A program made the position numbers and the translations under genes. The notes below the pieces were generated by a model. That model saw nothing but the letters and a program-made list of their open reading frames with translations. It was not told where the DNA came from and searched no databases. A stretch of 58,921 bases of DNA, taken from Heyndrickxia coagulans DSM 1 = ATCC 7050 (GTDB taxonomy: Bacteria > Bacillota > Bacilli > Bacillales > Bacillaceae_C). Below are positions 8,331-15,697 of this stretch, one piece after another (the stretch's first letter is position 1; each line of letters begins with the position of its first letter). The stretch is taken from assembly GCF_000290615.1 (NCBI RefSeq), contig NZ_ALAS01000215.1:1-58921 (forward strand), given 5' to 3'.

Positions 8331-9545
8331 TTACTGGCGCCGGATTTTTCCGGGGACATACCAGGCGACAAGCAGCCAGGAAAATACGGCTCCTGCCGCA
8401 AGAACGAAAAGGCCGTTCATCCACAAGCCGTTCAATGCGGCCGCCGCTGCAAAAATGGCCGTCTGCACATACAGGCAGACTGCAAGCAGCCGGATAAAAG
8501 ATGTTTCTTTTAACATGCGGGGCACCGGATAAAGGCGCAGCCAGATTTTTAAATCGTGGGAGCCGATCATCGGAATCATTTGGAAAGCTGTCAAATAAAT
8601 AAACACGACGGCAAGAACGAGCGCGAGCACCCGTTCATGGCTGAAAAACAACAGCACGGCCCCGATTGCGGTCAGCCGCACAAAAAGCCCGAAATACTGG
8701 CTTGTCCTGAGGAACGTGCGGGCAAATAAATATTGATAAGTATGTTCCTGGCCGTATCGGATGCCGGCGAGGAGCGGATCGAGCCATTTGCGCCGTTTGA
8801 CCTGCCCTTTGAGTTCCGGCACGTCGGCAAACAGATTTGCAAACCGGTAAAAACCCATCAGCCGCCTTTGCTCGCGTTCAATGAGCGCATCCCATCTGAG
8901 TGTCCGTTTTTGGGCGAGCCGGTAAAAATACAGAAACAAGCCGAGCATAACGGCAGCCAGAATGCCCACAAGAAAGAGGCTTGCCTCATTGACAACGAGA
9001 AACACAAACGCGGCGCTTAATGCAAACCGGATGATCCAGTCGAAAACAGGGGCATACGGTTCCGGCAGTTTATACACATTCCAGCTCAAAAGCAGGTTCC
9101 ACATTTTTAACGCGAGAAGCAGGACCAGCAGGCCAAAAAAACGGCCGAATCCGTGCCCCGTAACAGCCGCATACATCGGCATCAAAGCGGCAAGTACAAA
9201 CAAAAGCAGATAAGCTTGAATACTGAAAGAAAACAGGATCGCTTTTTTAAAAAACGGGCGCATCCGCGTTTCCATCGGGATAAGGAATACCCGGTCCGCT
9301 TCTTTTAACAGCGTGTACACCGGGCTCGCCGCCAGAAACAGCCCGAGCAAAAGGCCCATTACAAGGGCAACGGGAAAATCCGGACCGAGATGCTTCACCC
9401 AGCGGCTATAGTAAAAAGCGGCGGCACCCAGCCCGAAAATCAGCACAAACAGCAAATGGTCATTAAAAATATACCGGGTATAGCGCCTTAAGTTTTTTAA
9501 ATAGGAAGCAAACCTTTCTTTCCAAAGAAGGTCAATTTCGTTCAT
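8331..9545 (-). CDS. ecsB: ABC transporter permease EcsB
   Basis: Membrane subunit of the Ecs ABC exporter, which in B. subtilis affects protein secretion, processing of exoproteins and competence, and is linked to intramembrane protease function. About 404 residues with several membrane helix clusters (residues ~28-75, 100-150, 165-205, 290-330, 365-400) and the family start LLWKERFASYLKNLRRYTRYIFNDHL. ATG 9545 has better spacing to AAGGAAG than ATG 9551. It overlaps the end of ecsA. The third gene of the B. subtilis operon, ecsC, is missing: ecsB meets the convergent yhaA instead. Confidence 0.93.
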   Translation of the reverse strand: MNEIDLLWKERFASYLKNLRRYTRYIFNDHLLFVLIFGLGAAAFYYSRWVKHLGPDFPVALVMGLLLGLFLAASPVYTLLKEADRVFLIPMETRMRPFFKKAILFSFSIQAYLLLFVLAALMPMYAAVTGHGFGRFFGLLVLLLALKMWNLLLSWNVYKLPEPYAPVFDWIIRFALSAAFVFLVVNEASLFLVGILAAVMLGLFLYFYRLAQKRTLRWDALIEREQRRLMGFYRFANLFADVPELKGQVKRRKWLDPLLAGIRYGQEHTYQYLFARTFLRTSQYFGLFVRLTAIGAVLLFFSHERVLALVLAVVFIYLTAFQMIPMIGSHDLKIWLRLYPVPRMLKETSFIRLLAVCLYVQTAIFAAAAALNGLWMNGLFVLAAGAVFSWLLVAWYVPGKIRRQ

Positions 9546-10278
9546 CGTCATCTTCCTTTGTCAATTGGATATATAAATCATCCAATGTTGCGCCGGGCAT
9601 CGAAAATTGCTGCTGAAGCTCTTCCAATGTTCCTTTCGCGCGGATCCGCCCGTTATGCAAAATGATAAATCCGTCGCAATACCGTTCTGCCGTTGCAAGA
9701 ATATGGGTGGACATCAGGATTCCCGCCCCCTTTTTTTTCATCGTGCCCATCAAATCCAGCAGTGACTGGATGCCGAGCGGGTCGAGGCCGAGAAAAGGCT
9801 CGTCAATAATGTACAGGCTCGGCTCGACTAAAAAGGCGCACATAATCATCACCTTTTGCTTCATGCCTTTTGAAAAATTGGCCGGAAACCAGCCAAGCTT
9901 TTTATGCAGGCGGAATTCCTTTAATAAAGGCGCGGTTCTGTCCGCATAGGTTTTTTCATCGATGCCGTATGCCATTGCCGCCAGTTTCAAATGTTCTTCC
10001 AGCGTCAGTTCCTCATATAAAATCGGGGTTTCCGGTATGTACGAAAACTGCTTCCGATAAGCGTCCGGATCCGCGTTTAAGTTTTTGCCGTTGATCGTGA
10101 TCCGCCCTTTTTTCGGCTCCATTAACCCGATAATATGCCGGATGGTCGTACTTTTTCCGGCGCCGTTTAAACCGATCAGCCCGACCAGCTGCCCCGCTTC
10201 TACCGTAAATGAAACATCTTGAATCACAGGTTTTTTCGTATATCCGCCTGTTAAGGACGCCACTTCCAATAATGTCAT
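9532..10278 (-). CDS. ecsA: ABC transporter ATP-binding protein EcsA
   Basis: ATPase of the Ecs exporter. Walker A GLNGAGKST (residues ~36-44), signature NFSKGMKQKVM, Walker B LYIIDEPFLGLDPLG and the switch histidine in MSTHIL are all present. Length 248, as in B. subtilis (247). Start ATG 10278, with AAAGGGG upstream. It overlaps ecsB by about 14-20 bases, so the two are co-translated. Upstream on the minus strand, TGGTACAAT is a plausible extended -10 element with a cre-like palindrome next to it. Confidence 0.95.
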   Translation of the reverse strand: MTLLEVASLTGGYTKKPVIQDVSFTVEAGQLVGLIGLNGAGKSTTIRHIIGLMEPKKGRITINGKNLNADPDAYRKQFSYIPETPILYEELTLEEHLKLAAMAYGIDEKTYADRTAPLLKEFRLHKKLGWFPANFSKGMKQKVMIMCAFLVEPSLYIIDEPFLGLDPLGIQSLLDLMGTMKKKGAGILMSTHILATAERYCDGFIILHNGRIRAKGTLEELQQQFSMPGATLDDLYIQLTKEDDDERN

Positions 10279-10320
10279 CTAAAGAACCCCTTTGTGTCAA
10301 AAGTTCTGATCTGTACCGTT

Positions 10321-10344
10321 ATTGTACCATGAAAGCGTTCATGA
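10321..10344 (-). promoter_or_regulatory. ecsA promoter element with cre-like palindrome
   Basis: Minus-strand TGGTACAAT (-10 at 10321-10326) directly downstream of TGAAAGCGTTCATGA (10330-10344), which fits 13 of 15 positions of the CcpA cre consensus TGAAARCGYTTWNCW. Regulation by CcpA is only a suggestion. Confidence 0.3.
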
Positions 10345-10673
10345 CTGAATGCCAACTGCGCGCCTAAAAAATTTTTGCGGTACGCATGTATAAATTCCAG
10401 CCATTTGCCCATCCTATACTTGCAGGGGAAACATGCAATCGGGGTGGTTGTCAAAGACCAGTAACGATGCTTTACATTAGCCATAACCGACTTCCAGGCA
10501 TCTTTTACAATGAGGTGCTGGCGGTGAATCTGTTTAAAGGCGATGCACTTTAAACGTTACCCAATAAGGGGATGATCGCGTTGGAAAAAGTTAAGGAAGC
10601 CCATTATCAACCATATCATTCGTAAATGAAGTGTTGATCAAAGGCGCTTTTGGCTAGTTGAAAAACCCTGCAG
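10345..10673. other. Intergenic stretch with probable gene remnant
   Basis: No intact gene. Short plus-strand frames look coding-like but are broken by stops (for example at 10572-10626, product MIALEKVKEAHYQPYHS, then a shifted frame to 10660). They end just before a strong terminator that serves no intact gene. A perfect 8-bp inverted repeat GTTTAAAG/CTTTAAAC lies at 10531-10555. Confidence 0.35.
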
Positions 10674-10715
10674 AACGGGGCGGAAACGCAGGTTTCCGCC
10701 CCGTTTCCTTTTCTT
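10674..10715 (+). terminator. Strong terminator upstream of hit
   Basis: A 14-bp perfect stem (AACGGGGCGGAAAC with its complement, 10674-10687 and 10692-10705), followed by TCCTTTTCTTTC. Confidence 0.8.
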
Positions 10716-10731
10716 TCGCCTTTTCATCCGT

Positions 10732-10737
10732 TATAAT
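10732..10737 (+). promoter_or_regulatory. -10 box of hit
   Basis: Consensus TATAAT 31 bases before the hit start; no good -35 box at 17 bp. Confidence 0.4.
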
Positions 10738-10767
10738 GAAATCAAAAAAATGGAAAGGTTGATCAAA

Positions 10768-11181
10768 ATGTGTATTTTTTGCAAGATTATAAACGGTGAA
10801 ATCCCGAGTGCAAAAGTGTACGAAAACGAGCATGTATACGCTTTTCTTGACATCAGCCAGGTGACAAAGGGCCATACCCTGATTGTCCCGAAAATACATA
10901 AAGAGAATGTCTACGAACTGACGCCGGAGATTGCCCGCAATTTCTTTGTATCCGTCCCGGTCGTAGCCAATGCTTTGAAAGCGGCATTCCAGCCGGAAGG
11001 GCTCAACGTGCTGAACAATAATGGCGAGATTGCCGGCCAGTCTGTATTCCATTATCATATGCACCTGATCCCGCGATATGGAAAAGGAGACGGCTTCGGG
11101 GCAGTCTGGAAAACACATGAAAAAGATTACAGCCAGGAGGACCTCCGGCAAATCGCCGCGGAGATTTCCCAAAATATATAA
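10768..11181 (+). CDS. hit: HIT-family nucleotide-binding protein
   Basis: Histidine-triad hydrolase or transferase of the HinT type, acting on nucleoside phosphoramidates or adenylates. The triad HYHMHLIPR is intact, and the N-terminal MCIFCKIINGEIPSAKVYE block includes the two zinc-ligand cysteines common in Bacillus Hit. Length 137 (B. subtilis 145). ATG 10768 is chosen over the upstream ATG at 10750, because GGAAAGG lies 9 bases before it and homologues begin MCIFCKI. It diverges from ecsA, as in B. subtilis. Confidence 0.95.
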   Translation: MCIFCKIINGEIPSAKVYENEHVYAFLDISQVTKGHTLIVPKIHKENVYELTPEIARNFFVSVPVVANALKAAFQPEGLNVLNNNGEIAGQSVFHYHMHLIPRYGKGDGFGAVWKTHEKDYSQEDLRQIAAEISQNI

Positions 11182-11326
11182 GCCGCACCGGGCAGCACCG
11201 GTGAAAAATCCCATTTTTGCGTCTTTGCAGCCGGTTTCGCGCTTATTTTATTCAGCGGCCATTTGGGCTGCTGTTTTTTTGTTGCGCCCAATTTGTTCAA
11301 AACATGCGCCACTTTTTCCGTCTGCA

Positions 11327-11335
11327 TGCTATAAT
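11327..11335 (+). promoter_or_regulatory. Extended -10 promoter of trpP
   Basis: TGCTATAAT, 80 bases before the trpP start codon, leaving a leader of about 75 nucleotides that contains the TRAP repeat. Confidence 0.6.
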
Positions 11336-11382
11336 AAGGTTAATCTTTCGCCGCCGGCCATGAGGGTACGGCGGGAAAGCAC

Positions 11383-11420
11383 CAGATGAGATGAGAACAG
11401 GAGAGTGGAGACAGATGAAG
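11383..11420 (+). promoter_or_regulatory. TRAP-binding site over the trpP ribosome-binding site
   Basis: NAG triplets recur every five bases: CAG 11383, GAG 11388, GAG 11393, CAG 11398, GAG 11403, GAG 11408, then CAG 11412 and AAG 11418. They span the Shine-Dalgarno sequence and the ATG at 11415. This is the triplet-with-2-nt-spacer pattern bound by tryptophan-activated TRAP (MtrB), which represses trpP translation in B. subtilis. Confidence 0.8.
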
Positions 11421-11939
11421 ACAAAATCCCTTGTCAGCTTGGCGTTGCTCGTTGGGATCGGCACGGTATTACACACGGTGATTCCGGGCTTTGTGTTCGG
11501 GATGAAACCGGATATGATGCTTACCATGATGTTTATCGGCATTATTTTGTTCAGGGAGAAAAAATACGTACTGTTGCTTGGTGTGCTGACCGGCATCATT
11601 TCCGGCCTGACTACCAGCTTCCCGGGCGGTTTTTTCCCGAACATCATCGATAAATGCATCACTTCTTTTGCTTTTTACGGTTTGCTTCTCGCGTCCGGAA
11701 AACTGGCAAAAAAGCTGCCGGCACTTATTGTATTCACGGCCGTCGGCACACTGATTTCGGGCATCATTTTCTTAGGATCCGCGTTTTTCATTGCCGGGTT
11801 GCCAGGGCCTTTTGCCATTTTGTTTGGCACCGTTGTTTTGCCGGCAACCGCGCTCAATGCAGTTGCGATGTTTATTCTTTTTCCGATCGTCTCAACCGTT
11901 GCAAAGCGCACAAATGCCGCCCACAGCATACAAGCGTGA
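11415..11939 (+). CDS. trpP: Tryptophan transporter TrpP
   Basis: Small integral membrane tryptophan importer of the TrpP family. 174 residues (B. subtilis 172), with about five hydrophobic helices and the family blocks GTVLHTVIPGFVFGMKPDM and TTSFPGGFFPNIIDK. ATG 11415 is preceded by GGAG within the TRAP repeat; earlier in-frame ATGs are part of that regulatory leader. Expression is predicted to fall when tryptophan is abundant through TRAP binding over the start site. It stands between hit and yhaH; serC, found here in B. subtilis, is absent. Confidence 0.93.
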   Translation: MKTKSLVSLALLVGIGTVLHTVIPGFVFGMKPDMMLTMMFIGIILFREKKYVLLLGVLTGIISGLTTSFPGGFFPNIIDKCITSFAFYGLLLASGKLAKKLPALIVFTAVGTLISGIIFLGSAFFIAGLPGPFAILFGTVVLPATALNAVAMFILFPIVSTVAKRTNAAHSIQA

Positions 11940-11945
11940 AAATGG

Positions 11946-11970
11946 CCGCCGGGTTTCCGGCGGTTTTTTT
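11946..11970 (+). terminator. Terminator of trpP
   Basis: CCGCCGG/CCGGCGG with a GTTT loop, followed by seven T. Confidence 0.9.
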
Positions 11971-11981
11971 CGCTGCGCAGC

Positions 11982-12170
11982 TTAAAATAAGTGAAACAGA
12001 GCGGCAAGAAGCAGGAAAACCATTCCGGCCGTTCCGAAAAATGCGATCCTTTTTCTGATGATTTTCCGCGGCGGATAAATTCTTCTTTTCTGGTACAGCA
12101 GCATGTGCCGGACCATCGCGGCAAACAGGACAACGCCGGCCATTAAAAAGCAGAAAGCAACACGCCCCAA
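11982..12170 (-). CDS. Small two-helix membrane protein, unknown
   Basis: I do not recognise this gene. A 62-residue product is read from a TTG at 12170, preceded by the strong AGAGGGGGAG. It has two hydrophobic segments (about residues 2-20 and 42-60) separated by a basic loop rich in Arg and Lys (QKRRIYPPRKIIRKR), so both ends probably face out with a cytoplasmic loop. The open frame extends upstream to 12293, but that part lacks a ribosome-binding site. It converges with trpP just past the trpP terminator. No such gene is known to me at this place in B. subtilis. Confidence 0.45.
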   Translation of the reverse strand: MGRVAFCFLMAGVVLFAAMVRHMLLYQKRRIYPPRKIIRKRIAFFGTAGMVFLLLAALFHLF

Positions 12171-12281
12171 CGAACTCCCCCTCTTTTCTGCCTGGACTAT
12201 TACATCATATGCCCTGATGCGGATTAACATGTACCAGACAGGGGTAAAGAACAAGCAGAAGGAACGCGCAAAGTTCGCTCT

Positions 12282-12310
12282 TTTGTCCTTCATCCCGCCT
12301 ATGAAGGACC
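12282..12310. repeat. Short palindromic repeat, copy near yhaH
   Basis: GTCCTTCAT (12285-12293) and ATGAAGGAC (12301-12309) form a perfect 9-bp stem. The same core, with matching flanks, recurs at 45345-45425. Confidence 0.5.
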
Positions 12311-12369
12311 GTTCGCGTCCAGGCTTGGAATATCGCTTTGGGCAAGGGCGGCAAAGAAGAAAGAGAACT

Positions 12370-12398
12370 TTGCAAAAGGCTGGGAAATTCTATATCAT
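12370..12398 (+). promoter_or_regulatory. Sigma-A-like promoter of yhaH
   Basis: TTGCAA (12370-12375), 17-bp spacer, TATCAT (12393-12398), 33 bases before the start codon. Confidence 0.5.
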
Positions 12399-12431
12399 GA
12401 GGATAAAAGACCATTGCAGGAGGTGCTTTCC

Positions 12432-12794
12432 ATGAACAAGTCCAGTTTATTTTACGGATTACTGGTTGGGGCAACAGCAGGCGCTGTTTCCGTCCTTTTC
12501 ACCACACCCGCTTCCGGAAAAAGAGTACGGGAAGCCATCAAAAATAACTCCGGTGATTTCATTGAATCAGCCAAAAGAATCGCCGAAAATGTGAAAGACT
12601 TAAAAGAATCCGTCGAATCGTTTTCAACGGAAGGCAAAAAAGTTGCCACGAACGTAATGGAGGAACTCCAACATTGTATCGAAGAATGGCAAAAAAGCAT
12701 TGAGCCAAACAAAGAAGCCCTGCAAAATGAAATCAAGGACATCCGGAAAACGATTGAAAACATGGAACAACAAATGGAGAAAAAATCTTCCTGA
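12432..12794 (+). CDS. yhaH: YtxH-family protein YhaH
   Basis: Member of the YtxH/YhaH group of general-stress-associated, membrane-anchored proteins of unknown biochemical role. 120 residues (B. subtilis 118): an N-terminal glycine-rich helix (SSLFYGLLVGATAGAVSVLFTTPASGKRVRE), the YtxH signature, then a long amphipathic coiled-coil-like tail (residues ~35-115, rich in E, K and Q). ATG 12432 has AGGAGGTG 7 bases upstream. Its place directly before scoC is conserved. Function is otherwise unknown. Confidence 0.9.
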   Translation: MNKSSLFYGLLVGATAGAVSVLFTTPASGKRVREAIKNNSGDFIESAKRIAENVKDLKESVESFSTEGKKVATNVMEELQHCIEEWQKSIEPNKEALQNEIKDIRKTIENMEQQMEKKSS

Positions 12795-12938
12795 ATTTTC
12801 GCTGCCCGGAAAGCGGTTGCCGCTTTCCGGTTTTTTTCTTTGCTGTTCATTTCAAAAAAATTTTGTATATTGTTTTTTATTACTTTTTATTTTACTGGCA
12901 TAATGATAATATATAGGGTAAGGGGTGATGGGAAAAAT

Positions 12939-13505
12939 ATGACGGAACAAATGTTGACGACCAATGAGTATCTTCTATTTTGCAAAAGGGTCACGCAATT
13001 GTCGAAAGCGCTCTGGAAAACGATTGAAAAAGACTGGCAGCAATGGATTAAGCCTTTTGATCTGAACATCAATGAACATCATATTTTATGGATAGCCTAT
13101 CATTTAAAGGGCGCATCGATTTCGGACGTGGCAAAATTCGGGGTGATGCACGTATCAACAGCCTTTAATTTTTCGAAAAAGCTTGAGGAGCGCGGCTTGC
13201 TCGAATTCTCAAAAAAGGAAAACGACAAGCGGAACACGTATATTCAATTAACCCATAAAGGAAGAGAGATTTTTTTGAAATCGCTGGAAGCGTTTAACCC
13301 GAAAAAAAGCTCTGTCATACAGGGCACAATGCCGCTATACGATCTTTACGGCAAATTTCCGGATATGATGGAACTGGCTGCGATCGTACGCCAAATTTAC
13401 GGCCAGGATTTTATGGACATTGTGGAAAATTCCATTTTCAACAGGGAGCTGGATGACGCCATTGAAACGGAACTGTTGGAAAAACCTTCACTGAACCGCT
13501 TTTGA
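12939..13505 (+). CDS. scoC: MarR-type transition-state regulator ScoC (Hpr)
   Basis: DNA-binding repressor that in B. subtilis limits extracellular protease genes, sporulation and oligopeptide transport during the transition from growth. 188 residues, winged-helix MarR domain at about residues 35-130. The highly conserved stretch [20 protein letters not shown] and the recognition-helix region [17 protein letters not shown] match B. subtilis Hpr almost residue for residue. The C-terminal tail is shorter and more divergent than in B. subtilis (203). ATG 12939, with AGGGGTGATGGG upstream. It converges with yhaI, only 14 bases apart. Confidence 0.95.
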   Translation: MTEQMLTTNEYLLFCKRVTQLSKALWKTIEKDWQQWIKPFDLNINEHHILWIAYHLKGASISDVAKFGVMHVSTAFNFSKKLEERGLLEFSKKENDKRNTYIQLTHKGREIFLKSLEAFNPKKSSVIQGTMPLYDLYGKFPDMMELAAIVRQIYGQDFMDIVENSIFNRELDDAIETELLEKPSLNRF

Positions 13506-13519
13506 CCCGTTTCGGACAG

Positions 13520-13849
13520 CTACAAATTCCGTTTCAATGCCTTCATTAATTCAGGATACAGCCCCTGCTGCAAACAGGCGGCAATCACTTCCGCCGGCTG
13601 CAGTTTTTCATGCAGGGAATCCTTAAACTTTTGAAAAAGCGGATAAAAAAATACAAATTTGTCCGCCTTCTGTTCTTTCAACTCATCGCTCAAACGATCG
13701 CACAACGCATAAAATTGTTCAATGTCCTGTTTTGAAAGCTGTTTTTCCATAATCAGCCTGAAAAAAGGATATTGGCCGGTCCCGAACATTTTTAAAAGCA
13801 ATGTTTGATAAAATTCCAGTCTTTCCAGCTTTTGTTCAATCGATTCCAT
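13520..13849 (-). CDS. yhaI: DUF1878-family protein YhaI
   Basis: 109-residue, charged, all-helical soluble protein of the YhaI/DUF1878 family (B. subtilis 113). Recognisable by the MESIEQKLERLEFYQTLL start, the central LSDELKEQKADKFV and the end QQGLYPELMKAL. Function is unknown. It always lies next to scoC in Bacillus and here converges with it without a clear terminator between them, so overlapping transcripts are possible. Start ATG 13849, preceded by GAGGGAACTG. Confidence 0.88.
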   Translation of the reverse strand: MESIEQKLERLEFYQTLLLKMFGTGQYPFFRLIMEKQLSKQDIEQFYALCDRLSDELKEQKADKFVFFYPLFQKFKDSLHEKLQPAEVIAACLQQGLYPELMKALKRNL

Positions 13850-14162
13850 TCAGTTCCCTCGTTTATATGTTTTTATGGTTCAGCTAAGAACAGCGCGGCC
13901 CCGGCTATAGACAGGGCCTGTTTTCCGGCAAGGCCCATTGTCCTGCCGGCCCTTAAAAACTTCCCCGCGGCATCCGCCACGAGCGGTACAAGCAGTGCCT
14001 GTTAAAAATGAATAGTCGTTCATCCACCTTGCATGGAAAAGATCAGCGTGCATCACACATTTGCCATCCGAAAGACAGGCGGAACGTTACGAATCCAGGG
14101 TTCAAAACCGGAGCACTCCGCCTTTATTTTACTGCAAATTTTCGGGAGGGGGCCCGGCCGGC
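13850..14162. other. Intergenic, nothing recognised
   Basis: About 310 bases upstream of yhaI. Long open frames cross it on the plus strand but have no ribosome-binding site or similarity. No repeat or RNA was recognised. Confidence 0.4.
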
Positions 14163-14341
14163 ATGTATGTGCTTGTTTTTTTACAGGTTACGCTTTCTTT
14201 ATATTATACTTTATCAACGTATTGACAAGCCATCTATGTACAAAAAAAGAAATACCGGAAGAACACCAGCCCGGATTTTTTTGGACAATCAACATCCTCA
14301 TGACCATTTTACTGTTTTCCTCCTACCTTGGCATTCCATAA
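14163..14341 (+). pseudogene. Frameshifted small membrane protein gene
   Basis: GGGAGGGGG lies about 9 bases before ATG 14163, which reads MYVLVFL and stops after 20 codons. Adding one T to the run of seven T at 14176-14182 would join it to an open frame that continues to the stop at 14339-14341. That would give a 59-residue product with two hydrophobic helices (FFTGYAFFILYFINVL; WTINILMTILLFSSYLG). Either the gene is broken, the T run varies, or this is a base-calling error. The family is not recognised. Confidence 0.35.
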
Positions 14342-14349
14342 CAGCGCAC

Positions 14350-14377
14350 AACAAGAAAGGCCGGCTGCTGCCGGCCC
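14350..14377 (-). terminator. Terminator of the YjcZ gene
   Basis: On the minus strand, GGCCGGC-AGCA-GCCGGCC is followed by TTTCTTGTTG, 7 bases after the stop codon of the YjcZ gene. Confidence 0.75.
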
Positions 14378-14383
14378 CAAATT

Positions 14384-14476
14384 TTACCAAGCCCAGGATG
14401 CACCAATAATGATCAATAAAATGAACAACACAACCAGTAAGGCAAAGCCGCCTCCGTAAGCTGCTCCTCCGCTCAT
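14384..14476 (-). CDS. YjcZ-family sporulation protein, 30 residues
   Basis: A gene missed by length-filtered gene calling. ATG 14476 follows AGAGGAGGTGG and encodes 30 residues: MSGGAAYGGG, a single hydrophobic helix (FALLVVLFILLIIIGA), then SWAW. This is the hallmark of the YjcZ family of tiny sporulation-associated membrane proteins, which usually exist as several copies in Bacillus genomes. A terminator lies directly after it. No clear sigma-E, -G or -K promoter could be assigned. It is transcribed away from prsA. Confidence 0.85.
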   Translation of the reverse strand: MSGGAAYGGGFALLVVLFILLIIIGASWAW

Positions 14477-14715
14477 TCCATCCACCTCCTCTTGTTTCAT
14501 ACGTATATTATTCATCCGCCCCTGTATTGGTTAAGGCTTCCGTCTATTTGCCGGCCTAAATTTCACAAATCCGCAATGGAACTCCACATCATATCCTATG
14601 CTGCAAACATCCATCCTGCCCTCTGCAAACGCCTGCCCCATATGAAAAGAAGATTGGCATGGTGTGAAAATTCCATAAGAAACCTGGCAATCCCTTTCTT
14701 TTCTCTTTCAATTTA

Positions 14716-14724
14716 TGTTATAGT
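14716..14724 (+). promoter_or_regulatory. Extended -10 promoter of prsA
   Basis: TGTTATAGT, 52 bases before the start codon; -35 weak (TTTCTT). Confidence 0.5.
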
Positions 14725-14775
14725 AGTGGTTGTAAATCTCTCTTGCACGACAAAATGAATAGGAGTTGTTTTTGA

Positions 14776-15648
14776 ATGAAGAAATGGGTACTATCCCTTG
14801 TTTTGGCAGGCAGCGTGTTCGGACTTGCAGCATGCGGCAACAGCGGCAACAGCGCCGTCGTTAAGACGAAAGCCGGAAATGTTACCAAAGACGAATTATA
14901 TAATGCAATGAAGGATAAATATGGTTCAACTGTGCTTCAGCAGCTTACCATTGAAAAAGTCCTGTCCAAAAAATACACTGTCAAAAAGAGCGAAGTTGAC
15001 AAACAAGTAAACGATGCAAAAAAACAATTGGGCAGCTCATTTGATACAGCGCTGCAGCAATACGGTTATGCAAACGAAAAAGATTTCCGCAACAGCGTGA
15101 AAGTCAGCCTGCTTGAACAAAAAGCTGCAGAGGCGACAATCCATCCAACGGAAAAACAATTAAAAAATTATTATAACAATGATATAAAACCGGAAATTAG
15201 AGCGCGCCATATTCTTGTTTCCAGCAAGTCGAAAGCAGAAGATATCAAGAAACAACTGGATAAAGGCGCCGATTTTGCGACATTGGCCAAAAAGTATTCA
15301 ACCGACACCGCAACAGCTTCTAAAGGCGGAGATCTCGGCTGGTTCGGTGCAGGCGAAATGGACAGCGATTTTGAAAATGCTGCATATAAGCTGAAAGTCA
15401 ATGAAATCAGCGGCCCTGTTAAGACTTCTTACGGCTACCATATTATTCAACTGACCGGTGAAAAAAAGAAAAAACCGTACAGCGAAATGAAAAAAGACGT
15501 CGTCAAACAATATAAAGCATCGAAAGTAACAACGGAAAAAATCCAGTCCGCTTTGAAGAAAGAATTAAAAGCGGCTGACGTAAAAGTAAAAGATGAAGAT
15601 TTGAAAACGACTTTTGACTCCCTGCTCGGGACTTCATCAAGCAAATAA
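14776..15648 (+). CDS. prsA: Foldase lipoprotein PrsA (parvulin peptidyl-prolyl isomerase)
   Basis: Extracytoplasmic lipoprotein that helps secreted proteins fold at the membrane-wall interface. Lipoprotein signal peptide MKKWVLSLVLAGSVFGLAAC, with the lipobox LAAC and acylated Cys20. An N-terminal chaperone region (about 30-130) follows, then one parvulin domain (about 137-230; conserved IRARHILV, SKGGDLGWFG, GYHIIQLTG) and a charged C-terminal helix with a Ser-rich end. 290 residues, against 292 in B. subtilis. The Shine-Dalgarno sequence is AGGAG. Lipidation would depend on lgt, also in this window. In B. subtilis scoC, also encoded here, controls many of the exoproteins PrsA folds. Confidence 0.97.
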   Translation: MKKWVLSLVLAGSVFGLAACGNSGNSAVVKTKAGNVTKDELYNAMKDKYGSTVLQQLTIEKVLSKKYTVKKSEVDKQVNDAKKQLGSSFDTALQQYGYANEKDFRNSVKVSLLEQKAAEATIHPTEKQLKNYYNNDIKPEIRARHILVSSKSKAEDIKKQLDKGADFATLAKKYSTDTATASKGGDLGWFGAGEMDSDFENAAYKLKVNEISGPVKTSYGYHIIQLTGEKKKKPYSEMKKDVVKQYKASKVTTEKIQSALKKELKAADVKVKDEDLKTTFDSLLGTSSSK

Positions 15649-15653
15649 TGCTG

Positions 15654-15693
15654 CACAAAAAACCGCCCATCCGATTATGGGCGGTTTTTTGTG
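15654..15693. terminator. Bidirectional terminator prsA / yhaL
   Basis: A 17-bp perfect stem with AAAAAA on one side and TTTTTT on the other, between the converging genes. Confidence 0.92.
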
Positions 15694-15697
15694 GCCG

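Noticed and set aside
14008-14409. 133-codon plus-strand frame between yhaI and prsA
   Set aside because: Overlaps the well-supported YjcZ gene and its terminator and has no ribosome-binding site.
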